A DNA stretch of 40,223 nt from positions 1 through 40,223 of the forward strand of contig CALMQI010000014.1 of assembly GCA_937871935.1 (NCBI GenBank), written 5' to 3'. Made by a program: the position numbers and the translations under genes. Each line of letters begins with the position of its first letter. Within the stretch, counting starts at the first letter, position 1. The notes below the pieces were generated by a model that worked only from the letters and a program-made list of their open reading frames with translations, was not told where the DNA came from and did no database searches. This DNA is from an uncultured Burkholderiales bacterium (GTDB lineage: Bacteria; Pseudomonadota; Gammaproteobacteria; Burkholderiales; Burkholderiaceae_C). This document shows positions 24,391 through 32,904 of the stretch, in pieces.

Positions 24391-25137
24391 TCAGCCCGCC
24401 ATGGTCAGGCCGCCGCTGACGCTCAGGACCTGGCCCGTCACGTACTTCGCCGTATCGTCGGCGAAGAACAGCACCGCGTCGGCCACCTCGTCGGGCAAGC
24501 CGAGACGGCGGAACGGGATCGCCTTCTTCAGCGCCTCGGTCAGCTTCTCGGGCACGGCGGCCATCAGCGGCGTGTCGGTCGGCCCCGGGCAGACACAGTT
24601 GACGTTGATCTGGTAGCGCGCCATCTCGCGCGCCAGGCTCTTGGTGAACGCGATCAGCCCGCCCTTGGTGCCCGAGTACACCGTCTCGCCCATGCTGCCG
24701 ACGCGACCGGCGTCGCTGGCGATGTTGACGATCTTGCCGCTCGCGCGCTTGACCATCTCGGGCAGCAGCGCCTTGGTCAGCCGCATCGGACCGACGAAGT
24801 TGAGGTTGATCATGCGGTCCCACAGCTCGGGCGTGCCTTCGAGGAACGGATGCGCACTCCCCCAGCCGGCGCCGTTGACCAGCACGTCGACCGCGCCGTA
24901 CTTCGACTGCACGGCGTCGGCAAACGCAGCCACCGAGGCAGCGTCGGTCAGATCGACGTGCAGGTAGTGCGCGTTGCGGCCGGCCGCGCGCAGCGTGGCG
25001 GCGCGCGTCTCGCCCTTGTCGGCCTGCACGTCGGCGACGATCACCGTCGCGCCGGCATCGGCGAGTTTCTGCGCGACCGACGCGCCGATGCCCGACGCGG
25101 CACCGGTGACGACGGCGATCTTGTTCTGCAGACTCAT
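24391..25137 (-). CDS. SDR dehydrogenase, BadH-like (2-hydroxycyclohexanecarboxyl-CoA dehydrogenase type)
   Basis: This encodes 248 residues of a classical SDR: TGAASGIG (11-18), S141, Y154 and K158 (ETVYSGTKGGLIAF), and the end segment VTGQVLSVSGGLTMAG, which is nearly that of BadH from Rhodopseudomonas palustris. BadH oxidises 2-hydroxycyclohexanecarboxyl-CoA to the oxo-thioester with NAD. It overlaps the enoyl-CoA hydratase gene by four bases. Together they would perform the hydration and dehydrogenation of a beta-oxidation-like route for a dearomatised or alicyclic acyl-CoA. The exact substrate is inference. Confidence 0.85.
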   Translation of the reverse strand: MSLQNKIAVVTGAASGIGASVAQKLADAGATVIVADVQADKGETRAATLRAAGRNAHYLHVDLTDAASVAAFADAVQSKYGAVDVLVNGAGWGSAHPFLEGTPELWDRMINLNFVGPMRLTKALLPEMVKRASGKIVNIASDAGRVGSMGETVYSGTKGGLIAFTKSLAREMARYQINVNCVCPGPTDTPLMAAVPEKLTEALKKAIPFRRLGLPDEVADAVLFFADDTAKYVTGQVLSVSGGLTMAG

Positions 25138-25946
25138 GGCTTCTCCTTGGATGAATGGATGGCGCTTTTGTCGAGGAAGGCCGACACGCGGCGCCGGGTT
25201 TCGGGGTTCTCGTAGAGCCGCCGCGTCGCGGCGATCTCGGCGGCGTAGCCGTCGCCATGCGGAGCGCTGGCCAACGCGATGCAGCGCTTGTTCTCGGCCA
25301 GCGTGGTGCGTGGGTTGGCGGCGCAGCGCTGTGCCAGCGCGCCCGCGGCCTCGGTGAGCTGTGCGCGCGGCACCGCCCACTGCACGAGGCCGAGCCGCTC
25401 GGCCTCGCGGCCGTCCACCGTCTCGGCCCCCAGGATCAGCCGGCGTGCGACGCCGGGGCCGACCAGGTGCGTCAGCCGCTGCGTGCCGCCACCGGCGGCC
25501 AGCAATCCAAGGCTGGCTTCGGGCAGGCCGATGCGCGCCTCGTGCGCCGCGATGCGCCAGTCGCAGGCCAGCGCCAGCTCGAAGCCGCCGCCCACCGCGG
25601 CGCCGCCGAGCTCGGCGATCGTCACGCACGGTGCGTTCTCCAGCCGCGCGAACACTCGCTGCATATCCTGCACGATCGCGACCATGCGGTTGCGCCCCTG
25701 CGGCGTGGCCGTGCTCGAGCGGATCAGCTCCAGATCGGCGCCGCCGCAGAACACCTTGAGCGCGCTGCGCACGTGCAGCACCGCGATCGACTCGTCGGCC
25801 TCGGCCTCATCGAGCGCCGCGTCGAGCTGCGCGAGCAATTCGTCGTTGATCGCATTGACGGGCGCGCGCTGCAAAGTCACGACCAGCGCATGGCCGATGC
25901 GCTCGGTGCGCACGGTAGGTGCATTCAAGGCCGCGGCGGTGCTCAT
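25134..25946 (-). CDS. Enoyl-CoA hydratase/isomerase family protein
   Basis: This encodes 270 residues of the crotonase fold. The oxyanion-hole regions are KVFCGGADLELI and AAVGGGFELALACD, and both hydratase-type glutamates are present: one in GGGFELA, one in GLPEASLGLLAAGGG. It would hydrate a double bond of an unsaturated acyl-CoA. It is not the MenB-like ring-opening BadI type. The stop overlaps the BadH-like start, and the CoA-ligase fusion gene ends 78 bases upstream. Confidence 0.87.
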   Translation of the reverse strand: MSTAAALNAPTVRTERIGHALVVTLQRAPVNAINDELLAQLDAALDEAEADESIAVLHVRSALKVFCGGADLELIRSSTATPQGRNRMVAIVQDMQRVFARLENAPCVTIAELGGAAVGGGFELALACDWRIAAHEARIGLPEASLGLLAAGGGTQRLTHLVGPGVARRLILGAETVDGREAERLGLVQWAVPRAQLTEAAGALAQRCAANPRTTLAENKRCIALASAPHGDGYAAEIAATRRLYENPETRRRVSAFLDKSAIHSSKEKP

Positions 25947-26024
25947 GTCGTCAGCCGCGTTCGGTCCATGCTGGTGCCGAGCAGGTCGCGGCAGGCGGTA
26001 CGCGCCCGCAGTCTTGCTCGCTCG

Positions 26025-28160
26025 TCATGCCAGCGTCCTGTGCAACGCCTGCAACTGCCGGCGCAGCAACTTGCCGGTCGGCCCGCGTGGCAACGCCGGC
26101 ACTGCATGCAGCCAGCGCGGCCGCTGATAGGCAGGCAGTGCCTCGGCACGCGCCAGCAATGCCTCGCGTGCCGCCGCGCCATCACCGGCGACGTAGAAGA
26201 ACGCCACCGCGTCGACACCGTCGCCGTCGGGCACGCAGACTGCAGCGCCTTCGACCAGACTCGGCGTCTGCGCACCGAGTTGCTCGGCCAGTTCGATCAG
26301 GTTGACCCAACGGCCGCGGATCTTCACCAGCGAGTCCTCGCGGCCGGCAAAGCGCCAGCCGCCGCCGTCGGGCAGCCGGTCCCACAGGTCGGCCGGGCAG
26401 AACGCGCCGTCGCGGAACGACTCGGCCTGTGCCTGGGGCCGGTCGAGATAACCGAGCGCGAGCATCGGCGCGCGGATCTTCAGGCGGGTCGGCACGCCGC
26501 TGTGCGCATCTGCATCGATCGGTTCGATCGAGATGCCCGGCGACGGCTGGAAGCCGCGGCCGTCGCCGCGGTCGAGCATCACCAGCACCATCGCCTCCGA
26601 CGCGCCGTAGCCGTCGACGATGGCCAGGCCCGTCTGCGCGCGCCACTGCTCGCGCACACTCGCCGACAAGGCCTCGCCGGCCGACACGCACAGCCGCACG
26701 CCGGCTTGCGCGATGCCCGCCGCCAGCGCCTCGTGCAGCAGGTTGCGGTACAGCGACGGCACGCTCAGCAGCACCGTCGGCCGATGCCGCTGCACCGCGG
26801 CCGCCACGCCCGCGGCCGTGGGCCACTGCGGGTCGAGGATCACGGTGGCGCCCAGGCGCAGGCCGGCGAACAGCGCATTGGTCTGCGGGTAGGCGAAGAA
26901 CAACTTCGAGCTGGCGTACAGGCGATCGTCGGCGCGGATGCCGATGCCCTCGCGCGACACCTGATCGATGTGCTCGGCGTAACGATGCGCCAGCACCACC
27001 GCCTTCGGCTTGCCCGACGTGCCCGATGAGTGGCACCAGAAGGCAGGCGCCTCGGCGTCCATCGGCCGCGCCGGCGCGGGCGTGGCCGCGTCCACGTCGC
27101 GCCGCCAGTCGTCGACGCGCCACAGGCGCGCAGCCCAGGGCAGCGGCGTGTCGTCGATGGTGTCGGTGACGATCACGCGAAAGCCTGCCTCGTCGAGGAC
27201 GTAGCGCCACTCGGGCGCCGGAATGCGCGGATTCACCGCCACCGCCACCAGCCCGGCCCATTGCGCGCCGAGAAAGGCGACCACCCAGTCGAAACCATCC
27301 GGCAGCTTGATCGCGACCCGATCACCCGGCACCAGGCCGTGCGCGGCGAACACCGCCGCGGCGCGCGCGACACGATCACGCAGCTCGCCGCGTGTCAGCG
27401 TGGCGTCGCCGCAGATCAGCGCCGGCCGTGTGGCGTCGTGCCCTTCGAGCAGCGTGCGCGCCGCGTTGATGCGCGGCGCGGCGTCCACGGCCGGCTCGGC
27501 GCGGTGGCTCAGCAGGTCGTCGCTCAGCAGGCCCGGCCGGCCGGTGCGCCACTGTTGCCAGGCGGTGGCCAGCGCCTGGGCATGCTCATGTTCCTCGGCC
27601 GCCAGCTCCACATAGAGCGCATGTTCGGGCGAGCCCTCGGTCGTGCGTGCCGCACGGTCGGTGAAGAACGCGGCCGCGCGGTTCTCCAGCCCGATCGCGA
27701 TGCGAAACAGATTGGCCGGCTCGTTGGGCGCGTGCTCCACCTGCGCGAAGATCGCTGCCACCTCGACGCGCATCTGCGTCGACGGTTCGACCACGTCGAT
27801 GTGATAGCGCCGCGCCAGCGTCTCCATGTGCACGCCTTCCATGCGCGCGAAGCGGCCGAACAGGTCGCGCAGCGCCGGGTCGTCGCTGTCGGCGGCGGCG
27901 CGCTGATAGAACGCGCGGCCGCCGAGCTCGATCTCGAAGGCCATGCGCACGCCCTCGAGCGCCGAGCCGGTGTCGATCGGCTGGCCGTCCTCCGGCGTCA
28001 TGGCGCCGCCGCAACGCGGGCAGCGGCCATAGGCGAACGCGAAGCCCTGCGCGGTCTCGCCGCAGGCGATGCAGCGCCAGCGGCGCGCCGCACCCGAGCA
28101 GCAGATGTAGAGGCCCTCGGCTGCAGCATCGAGTGGTCGCCCGCATTGTGGACAGGGCAT
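26025..28160 (-). CDS. Zinc ribbon - rubrerythrin-like diiron - benzoate-CoA ligase-like fusion protein
   Basis: This encodes 711 residues with three parts. Residues 1-60 hold zinc-ribbon CxxC pairs (C3/C6, C30/C33, C47/C50, plus C20-C21). Residues 68-205 are a rubrerythrin-like four-helix bundle with a full diiron ligand set: E76 or E78, E108-x2-H111, E159 and E190-x2-H193. Residues 230-711 are an AMP-forming aryl-CoA ligase of benzoate-CoA ligase type: P-loop SSGTSGKPK (378-386), YASSKLFFAYPQTNALFAGL, GYGASEAM, and catalytic K697 in PRGPTGKLLRR. It should activate an aromatic acid with ATP and CoA. The diiron domain may protect or gate the pathway against oxygen or peroxide. ATG 28160 has GGGAGA upstream; ATG 28196 lacks a ribosome site. 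Confidence 0.88.
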   Translation of the reverse strand: MPCPQCGRPLDAAAEGLYICCSGAARRWRCIACGETAQGFAFAYGRCPRCGGAMTPEDGQPIDTGSALEGVRMAFEIELGGRAFYQRAAADSDDPALRDLFGRFARMEGVHMETLARRYHIDVVEPSTQMRVEVAAIFAQVEHAPNEPANLFRIAIGLENRAAAFFTDRAARTTEGSPEHALYVELAAEEHEHAQALATAWQQWRTGRPGLLSDDLLSHRAEPAVDAAPRINAARTLLEGHDATRPALICGDATLTRGELRDRVARAAAVFAAHGLVPGDRVAIKLPDGFDWVVAFLGAQWAGLVAVAVNPRIPAPEWRYVLDEAGFRVIVTDTIDDTPLPWAARLWRVDDWRRDVDAATPAPARPMDAEAPAFWCHSSGTSGKPKAVVLAHRYAEHIDQVSREGIGIRADDRLYASSKLFFAYPQTNALFAGLRLGATVILDPQWPTAAGVAAAVQRHRPTVLLSVPSLYRNLLHEALAAGIAQAGVRLCVSAGEALSASVREQWRAQTGLAIVDGYGASEAMVLVMLDRGDGRGFQPSPGISIEPIDADAHSGVPTRLKIRAPMLALGYLDRPQAQAESFRDGAFCPADLWDRLPDGGGWRFAGREDSLVKIRGRWVNLIELAEQLGAQTPSLVEGAAVCVPDGDGVDAVAFFYVAGDGAAAREALLARAEALPAYQRPRWLHAVPALPRGPTGKLLRRQLQALHRTLA

Positions 28161-28202
28161 CGCGTTCTCCCGGGGCGTTGTGGTCGTCGTCGTCATCGCC
28201 GT

Positions 28203-29186
28203 TCAGGCCGTGGCCAGCTCATGCACCAGGCGCTGCGCCATCACCGCGGCCACCTGGCGTCGGTAGTTCGATGCCGTGACGGTGCTGCGCATGGGGCTCA
28301 CCTGCTGCTGCACCAGCTTGCCCAGCGCCGCGAGCAGCGCGTCGTCGACCGGCTTGCCGAGCAGCGCTTCGGTGCCCTGCAGCGCCAGCGGCCGCGAGTT
28401 GGTGCCGCTCAAGCCCACGCCCAGCTCGGCCAGCGTGCCGTCGCGCATGACCAGCACCGCCGCCACACCGGCGAGCGGGAAGTCCATCGCACCGCGCACG
28501 CGCGCCTTGCGGTAGCCGCTGCGCCGGTCAGGCTGCGCCGGCACGATCACGCGGGTGATCAACTCGCCGGGCGCGAGCGTCAGATGCGCAGCGCCGTCGT
28601 CGCGGTACAGCTGCGCCAGCGGCTGCCGCCGCGCGCCGCCCGGCGTGGCGATGTCGACCTCGGCCGTCGCCGCCAGCAGCACCGGCGCCAGGTCGCCGCT
28701 GAACGCGGCGTGGCAGCGTGAGCCTTGTGGCGCGACGTGGCAGATGGCGCCGTCGGCCCTGGGCGCCAGCTTCAGGCACCAGCGATTGCTCTGCCGCCAC
28801 CACGTGGCCTGGTTGTAGTAGACGCAACGCGTGTCCTGGCACAGGTTGCCGCCGAGCGTGGCGGCGGTCCGATGGCCGGGGCCAGCGACGGCATGGGCCG
28901 CCTCGGCCAGCGCGGGCAGCAGCGCGCGCACGCGGGCGTCGTCGGCCAGCCGCGCCAGCGTGACGCCGGCGCCGACGGTCAACACGCCGTCCACCACCTC
29001 GAGGACCGACAGCTCGTCGAGCGCCGACAGGTCGACCAGCTGGGTCGGCCGGCCGAGGCCGCGCCGCAGGTTGGGCAGCAGGTCGGTGCCGCCGGCCAGC
29101 GCCCGGGCACCATCGGCGGCGAGCAGCGTCGCCGCATCTGCCGACGTGCGCGGCCGCTCGACCGTGAAGTTGGGCAATGTGTTCAT
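28203..29186 (-). CDS. hcrB: 4-hydroxybenzoyl-CoA reductase, FAD/[4Fe-4S] beta subunit
   Basis: This encodes 327 residues of the xanthine oxidase family FAD subunit: ALAGGTDLLPNLRRGLGRP binds FAD pyrophosphate, then TAATLGGNLCQDTRC. It carries the insertion found only in 4-hydroxybenzoyl-CoA reductases, with C121, C137, C149 and C158 placed like the four [4Fe-4S] ligands in the Thauera enzyme (the middle loop is four residues longer). That cluster lets electrons flow toward the substrate for reductive dehydroxylation to benzoyl-CoA. Its ATG overlaps the hcrA stop by four bases. Confidence 0.9.
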   Translation of the reverse strand: MNTLPNFTVERPRTSADAATLLAADGARALAGGTDLLPNLRRGLGRPTQLVDLSALDELSVLEVVDGVLTVGAGVTLARLADDARVRALLPALAEAAHAVAGPGHRTAATLGGNLCQDTRCVYYNQATWWRQSNRWCLKLAPRADGAICHVAPQGSRCHAAFSGDLAPVLLAATAEVDIATPGGARRQPLAQLYRDDGAAHLTLAPGELITRVIVPAQPDRRSGYRKARVRGAMDFPLAGVAAVLVMRDGTLAELGVGLSGTNSRPLALQGTEALLGKPVDDALLAALGKLVQQQVSPMRSTVTASNYRRQVAAVMAQRLVHELATA

Positions 29187-31567
29187 GGCGAGCCCTCCGG
29201 CACGGCGTTCGGCACGACCGCACGCACGCGCCGCTCGCGCAGCCGTGCCTCGCGGCGACGCGCCTGGATGGCCTCGAACAAGCGGTCGGGCGTCATCGGC
29301 AGCTCGTGCGGGCGGATGCCGATCGCATCGCACACCGCGGCGGCGAGCGCCGGCGGAAAACCATGCAACGCACCTTCGCTCGCCTCCTTGGCGCCGAACG
29401 GCCCGAGCGGGTCGATGCTCTCGATCAGCGTGACCTCGATCGGCGGCGACTCGGCGATCGTCGGGATGCGGTAGTCGATGAAGTTGGCGCGCAGGTGCAG
29501 GCCCTCGTGGTACTGCGTTTCCTCCTGCAGCGCCTGGCCCATGCCCATCCACACGGCGCCCTGCACCTGGCCCTCGACGGCCAGCGGGTTGAGCGCGCGG
29601 CCGCAGTCGTGCGCGACCCAGACCCGCTCGACGCGGATCTGCCCGGTGTCTTCGTCGACGGCGACCTCGACCACCTGCGCGGCATAGGAAAAGCCCGCAC
29701 TCGAGCCGACCGCCGCGCCGCGGAACTTGCCGCCCTGCGTCTCGGCTGGCGTCGACCAGGCGCCCTTGATCGTCAGCGTGCCGTGGTCGGCCAGGGCGGC
29801 CTGCACTACCTGGGCGAAGTCCATCCGACGGTCGGTGCCGGCGACACAGCACGACTCGCCCTGCCAGTCGACGTCGTCGGGCTGCACCTCGAAGCGTTTG
29901 GCGGCCGATTCGACCAGCACGCGCTTCATCGCCTGCGCCGCGCGCAGCGCCGCGTTGCCGACCATGAACGACACACGCGACGAGTACGAGCCGTTGTCCT
30001 TGGGCGTCAGCGCGCTGTCGGTGGCGATGACGCGGATGCGCGCCATCGGCAGCAACAGCACCTCGGCCACCACCTGCGTCAGCAGCGTGTTGGAGCCCTG
30101 CCCGATGTCGGACGCGCCGGTGAGGATCGTGATGCCGTTGTCGAAGTCGAGCTTGAGGTTGACCACCGCATGCGGCTCGCCGCTCCAGTGCACCGGTTTG
30201 GCCGAACCCGACACGTAGTGCGAGCAGGCCATGCCGAGCCCTCGGCCCGGGCCGAGCTTTCCCTTGCGGGCCTGCCAGCCCGACGCCCGCTCCACGGCGT
30301 CCAGGCACTGCGGCAGACCGTAGCTGTTGACCTGCAGGTCGTTGAGCGTGCGCGCCGGCGCGGCCAGCAGATTGGCGCGACGCACCGCGAACGGGTCGAG
30401 CCCGAGCTGCGCGGCCATCTCGTCGAGCAGCGACTCGAAGGCGAAGCGCACGTTGACGGCGCCGTGGCCGCGCATCGCACCGCAGGGCGGCAGGTTGGTG
30501 TAGACGCGAAAGCCCCGGTAACGCACCGCGCCAACGCGGTACAGCGCGTGCAGCAGCGCACCGGCGTACAGGATCGTCACCAGGCCATAACCGCCGTAGG
30601 CGCCGCCGCGCTGCACCACCTCGGCCTGCACCGCGGTGATCTCGCCGGCCTTGGTGAGGCCGATTCTCAAACGCGTATGCGTTGCCGGCCGGCCGCGATG
30701 GGTGAGGAAACCCTCTTCGCGGCTGAGCGTCGTCGTCACCGTGCCGCCGGCGGCGCGCGCCAGCGCGGCGGTGATCATCTCGAAGTTGAGCGGCTCCACG
30801 CGGTGGCCGAAGCCGCCGCCGACGAAGGGCTTGATCACGCGGATCTGCGCGGCGTCCAGGCCGAGCGTCTGCGCCAGCGTGAGGTGCAGGTAGTACGGCA
30901 CCTGCGTCACCGAGTGCACCGTCAAGCGCTCGCGCTCGGGCTCCCACGATGCGACCGTGGCGTTGAGCTCGATCTGGCCATGCGCGATCTCGGCGCAATG
31001 AAACTCGCGTTCGAGCACCAGGTCGGCCGCCGCGAAGCCGGCGTCGACGTCGCCGAAGTCCTGCTCGACCTGGCGTTCGATGTTGCCCGGCTTGTTGTCG
31101 TGCAGCAGCACGGCGCCGTCGACACGCGCGTCGGCCGCTTCGAAGTACGCCGGCAGCGGATCGATGTCGACCGCCACCGCGGCGATGGCCGCCTCGGCCG
31201 CCGCCTCGTCGTCGGCGGCGACGGCGAACAGCGGCTCGCCGCGGTAGCGCACCTTGCCCCGCGCCAGCGGCCACTCGTTCTGCGCGATCGGGATCACGCC
31301 GTACGGCGCGGCGAAATCCTCGCCGGTGATCACCGCGTGCACGCCGGGCAGCGCGCGCGCGCGTGATGCGTCGATGCGGCGGATCGTGCCGTGCGCGACC
31401 GGGCTGCGGAAGATGCGGCCGACCCAGGTGGGGCCGAGCGGCAGGTCGGCGGTGTAGCGCGCGCGGCCGGTGACCTTGTCGATGCCGTCGACCAGCGGCG
31501 TCGGCGTGCCGATCGAATGCGTGGCCGGTGCGGGGCCGTGCGGCAGCGCGACGGATTCGTGCTTCAT
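29183..31567 (-). CDS. hcrA: 4-hydroxybenzoyl-CoA reductase, molybdenum alpha subunit
   Basis: This encodes 794 residues of the xanthine oxidase family molybdopterin subunit. The N-terminal a/b-hammerhead domain reads VDGIDKVTGRARYTADLPLG; Mo-cofactor segments include TNLPPCGAMRGHGAVNVRFA and GASDIGQGSNTLLTQ; a C-terminal FGAKEASEG holds the conserved active-site Glu. It removes the para-hydroxyl of 4-hydroxybenzoyl-CoA using reduced ferredoxin. It overlaps hcrC and hcrB by four bases each (ATGA). The order C-A-B differs from the A-B-C order I recall for Thauera. Confidence 0.88.
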   Translation of the reverse strand: MKHESVALPHGPAPATHSIGTPTPLVDGIDKVTGRARYTADLPLGPTWVGRIFRSPVAHGTIRRIDASRARALPGVHAVITGEDFAAPYGVIPIAQNEWPLARGKVRYRGEPLFAVAADDEAAAEAAIAAVAVDIDPLPAYFEAADARVDGAVLLHDNKPGNIERQVEQDFGDVDAGFAAADLVLEREFHCAEIAHGQIELNATVASWEPERERLTVHSVTQVPYYLHLTLAQTLGLDAAQIRVIKPFVGGGFGHRVEPLNFEMITAALARAAGGTVTTTLSREEGFLTHRGRPATHTRLRIGLTKAGEITAVQAEVVQRGGAYGGYGLVTILYAGALLHALYRVGAVRYRGFRVYTNLPPCGAMRGHGAVNVRFAFESLLDEMAAQLGLDPFAVRRANLLAAPARTLNDLQVNSYGLPQCLDAVERASGWQARKGKLGPGRGLGMACSHYVSGSAKPVHWSGEPHAVVNLKLDFDNGITILTGASDIGQGSNTLLTQVVAEVLLLPMARIRVIATDSALTPKDNGSYSSRVSFMVGNAALRAAQAMKRVLVESAAKRFEVQPDDVDWQGESCCVAGTDRRMDFAQVVQAALADHGTLTIKGAWSTPAETQGGKFRGAAVGSSAGFSYAAQVVEVAVDEDTGQIRVERVWVAHDCGRALNPLAVEGQVQGAVWMGMGQALQEETQYHEGLHLRANFIDYRIPTIAESPPIEVTLIESIDPLGPFGAKEASEGALHGFPPALAAAVCDAIGIRPHELPMTPDRLFEAIQARRREARLRERRVRAVVPNAVPEGSP

Positions 31568-32034
31568 GCCCTCACCCCGCAGACGGCCTGCACCGACTCG
31601 ATGATCTTCACATAGCCGGTGCAGCGGCACAGGTTGCCGGCCAACGCCTCGCGGATCTGCGCCTCGGTAGGCTCGGCCACGCGGCGCCGCAGCGCCTCGG
31701 CCGCCATCACCATGCCCGGCGTGCAGAAGCCGCACTGCGTGCCGAGCTTGTCGTGGAAGGCCTGCTGCAGCTCACTCATCCGGCCGTTGCGCACCAGGCC
31801 TTCGATCGTCTCGATCGCGCGGCCCTGCACCTGCGCGGCGAGCGTGATGCAGGCCAGCCGCGGCTCGCCGTCGACCAGCACGGTGCAGGCGCCGCATTCG
31901 CCGCCATCGCAGCCCTGCTTGGTACCGGTCAGCTGAAGCGGCCCGCGCAGGACGTCGACCAGCAGCGCGTGGTCGTCGGCCGCCAGGTCATGGTCACGAC
32001 CGTTCACGTGCAGGCGGATCAATCGTTTGCTCAT
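31564..32034 (-). CDS. hcrC: 4-hydroxybenzoyl-CoA reductase, [2Fe-2S] gamma subunit
   Basis: This encodes 156 residues with two [2Fe-2S] clusters: plant-type ligands C42, C47, C50 and C62 (GCDGGECGACTVLVDG), and the helical-domain set C101, C104, C136 and C138 (CGFCTPGM, CRCTGY). It shuttles electrons between the FAD and molybdenum subunits. It starts nine bases after the PadD-like gene with an AAGGG-type ribosome site. Alone it could belong to any xanthine-oxidase-type enzyme; the HcrB insertion next door makes the assignment. Confidence 0.88.
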   Translation of the reverse strand: MSKRLIRLHVNGRDHDLAADDHALLVDVLRGPLQLTGTKQGCDGGECGACTVLVDGEPRLACITLAAQVQGRAIETIEGLVRNGRMSELQQAFHDKLGTQCGFCTPGMVMAAEALRRRVAEPTEAQIREALAGNLCRCTGYVKIIESVQAVCGVRA

Positions 32035-32043
32035 CTCTTGCCC

Positions 32044-32904
32044 TTACGACGGATTCGGCGCGCGTCGCACGCCGCGCACCGGCAGCTGCGTCAGCGCGAA
32101 GCCCTGGTTGAAGGCAGCGCGCGTGACCAGCAGGTACTTGAAGCGCTGTCCGGCGGCGGCCGCCAGCACACCGGCGACGGCCATTGCCACAACCCGCACC
32201 GCGTCGGGCAGCGGCAGTACCGCGGGCGCGAACAGCAGCGCCAACGGCAGCAAGCCGCCCCAGTGCCAGAGCGCGGCGACGGTGGACTCGAGCGTGCGCC
32301 GCGGCCGCGGGCTCCACGCTGCTGCCAGCCGCGCGCGCCACATCCGCGCCAGCAGCGTGCGCGCGAGCAGTGCCGCGGCGAAGGCACCCAGGGCCGTCGG
32401 CCGGCCGCCGGCCGCGACCGCCCAGGCGGCACAGAACAGGCCGCCGCCCTCGGCCAGGCCGCTGATCATCACCAGCGGCGTGGTCATCGGCTCGCGCCAG
32501 GCCGGAATGCCGCGCGCCTGCCGCAGGATGCGCGCCTGGCAGTAGACGAAGGCCAGCGCGAGCACGGCCACCGGGCCGGCATAGGAGGCCACCTGCAGCG
32601 CCGCCAGTGCGCACAGCAGCAGCAACGCGACCGCCACATAGGCCTCGCGCGACATCCACGACGTGCGCGGGTTGGCGAACACGTTGAGCGCCCGCCACGG
32701 CCGACCGATCTCGAGCCACACCAGCAGCAGGCCCCCACTCACCAGCGCCATGCCGGCCAGCCACAGCGCGGTGGCCACGGGGCCGCGCCAGCCCGACAGC
32801 GCGGTGAAGGCGAGCAACCCGGCACCGGCGCCGCCGAACATGAAGTTGCCGGCCGCGCGGGCGTCCCAGCTCCTCTGCAACCAGGGATTCGGGCCGAAGC
32901 TCAT
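32044..32904 (-). CDS. NrfD-type membrane subunit, PadD-like
   Basis: This encodes 286 residues with about eight transmembrane helices. It begins MSFGPNPWLQRSWDARAAGN followed by FMFGGAGAGLLAF, a start I associate with the membrane subunit of phenylacetyl-CoA:acceptor oxidoreductase and related NrfD proteins. It would anchor the iron-sulfur subunit and deliver electrons to the quinone pool. ATG 32904 overlaps the PadC-like stop by four bases; a GTG at 32925 is less likely. The catalytic partner is presumably the product of 20336-23071. Confidence 0.78.
   Translation of the reverse strand: MSFGPNPWLQRSWDARAAGNFMFGGAGAGLLAFTALSGWRGPVATALWLAGMALVSGGLLLVWLEIGRPWRALNVFANPRTSWMSREAYVAVALLLLCALAALQVASYAGPVAVLALAFVYCQARILRQARGIPAWREPMTTPLVMISGLAEGGGLFCAAWAVAAGGRPTALGAFAAALLARTLLARMWRARLAAAWSPRPRRTLESTVAALWHWGGLLPLALLFAPAVLPLPDAVRVVAMAVAGVLAAAAGQRFKYLLVTRAAFNQGFALTQLPVRGVRRAPNPS

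Noticed and set aside
25155..28721. Long plus-strand open frames opposite the hydratase, ligase and hcrB genes
   Set aside because: They mirror genes with clear catalytic motifs on the minus strand and encode only low-complexity Arg/Gln/His-rich sequence.
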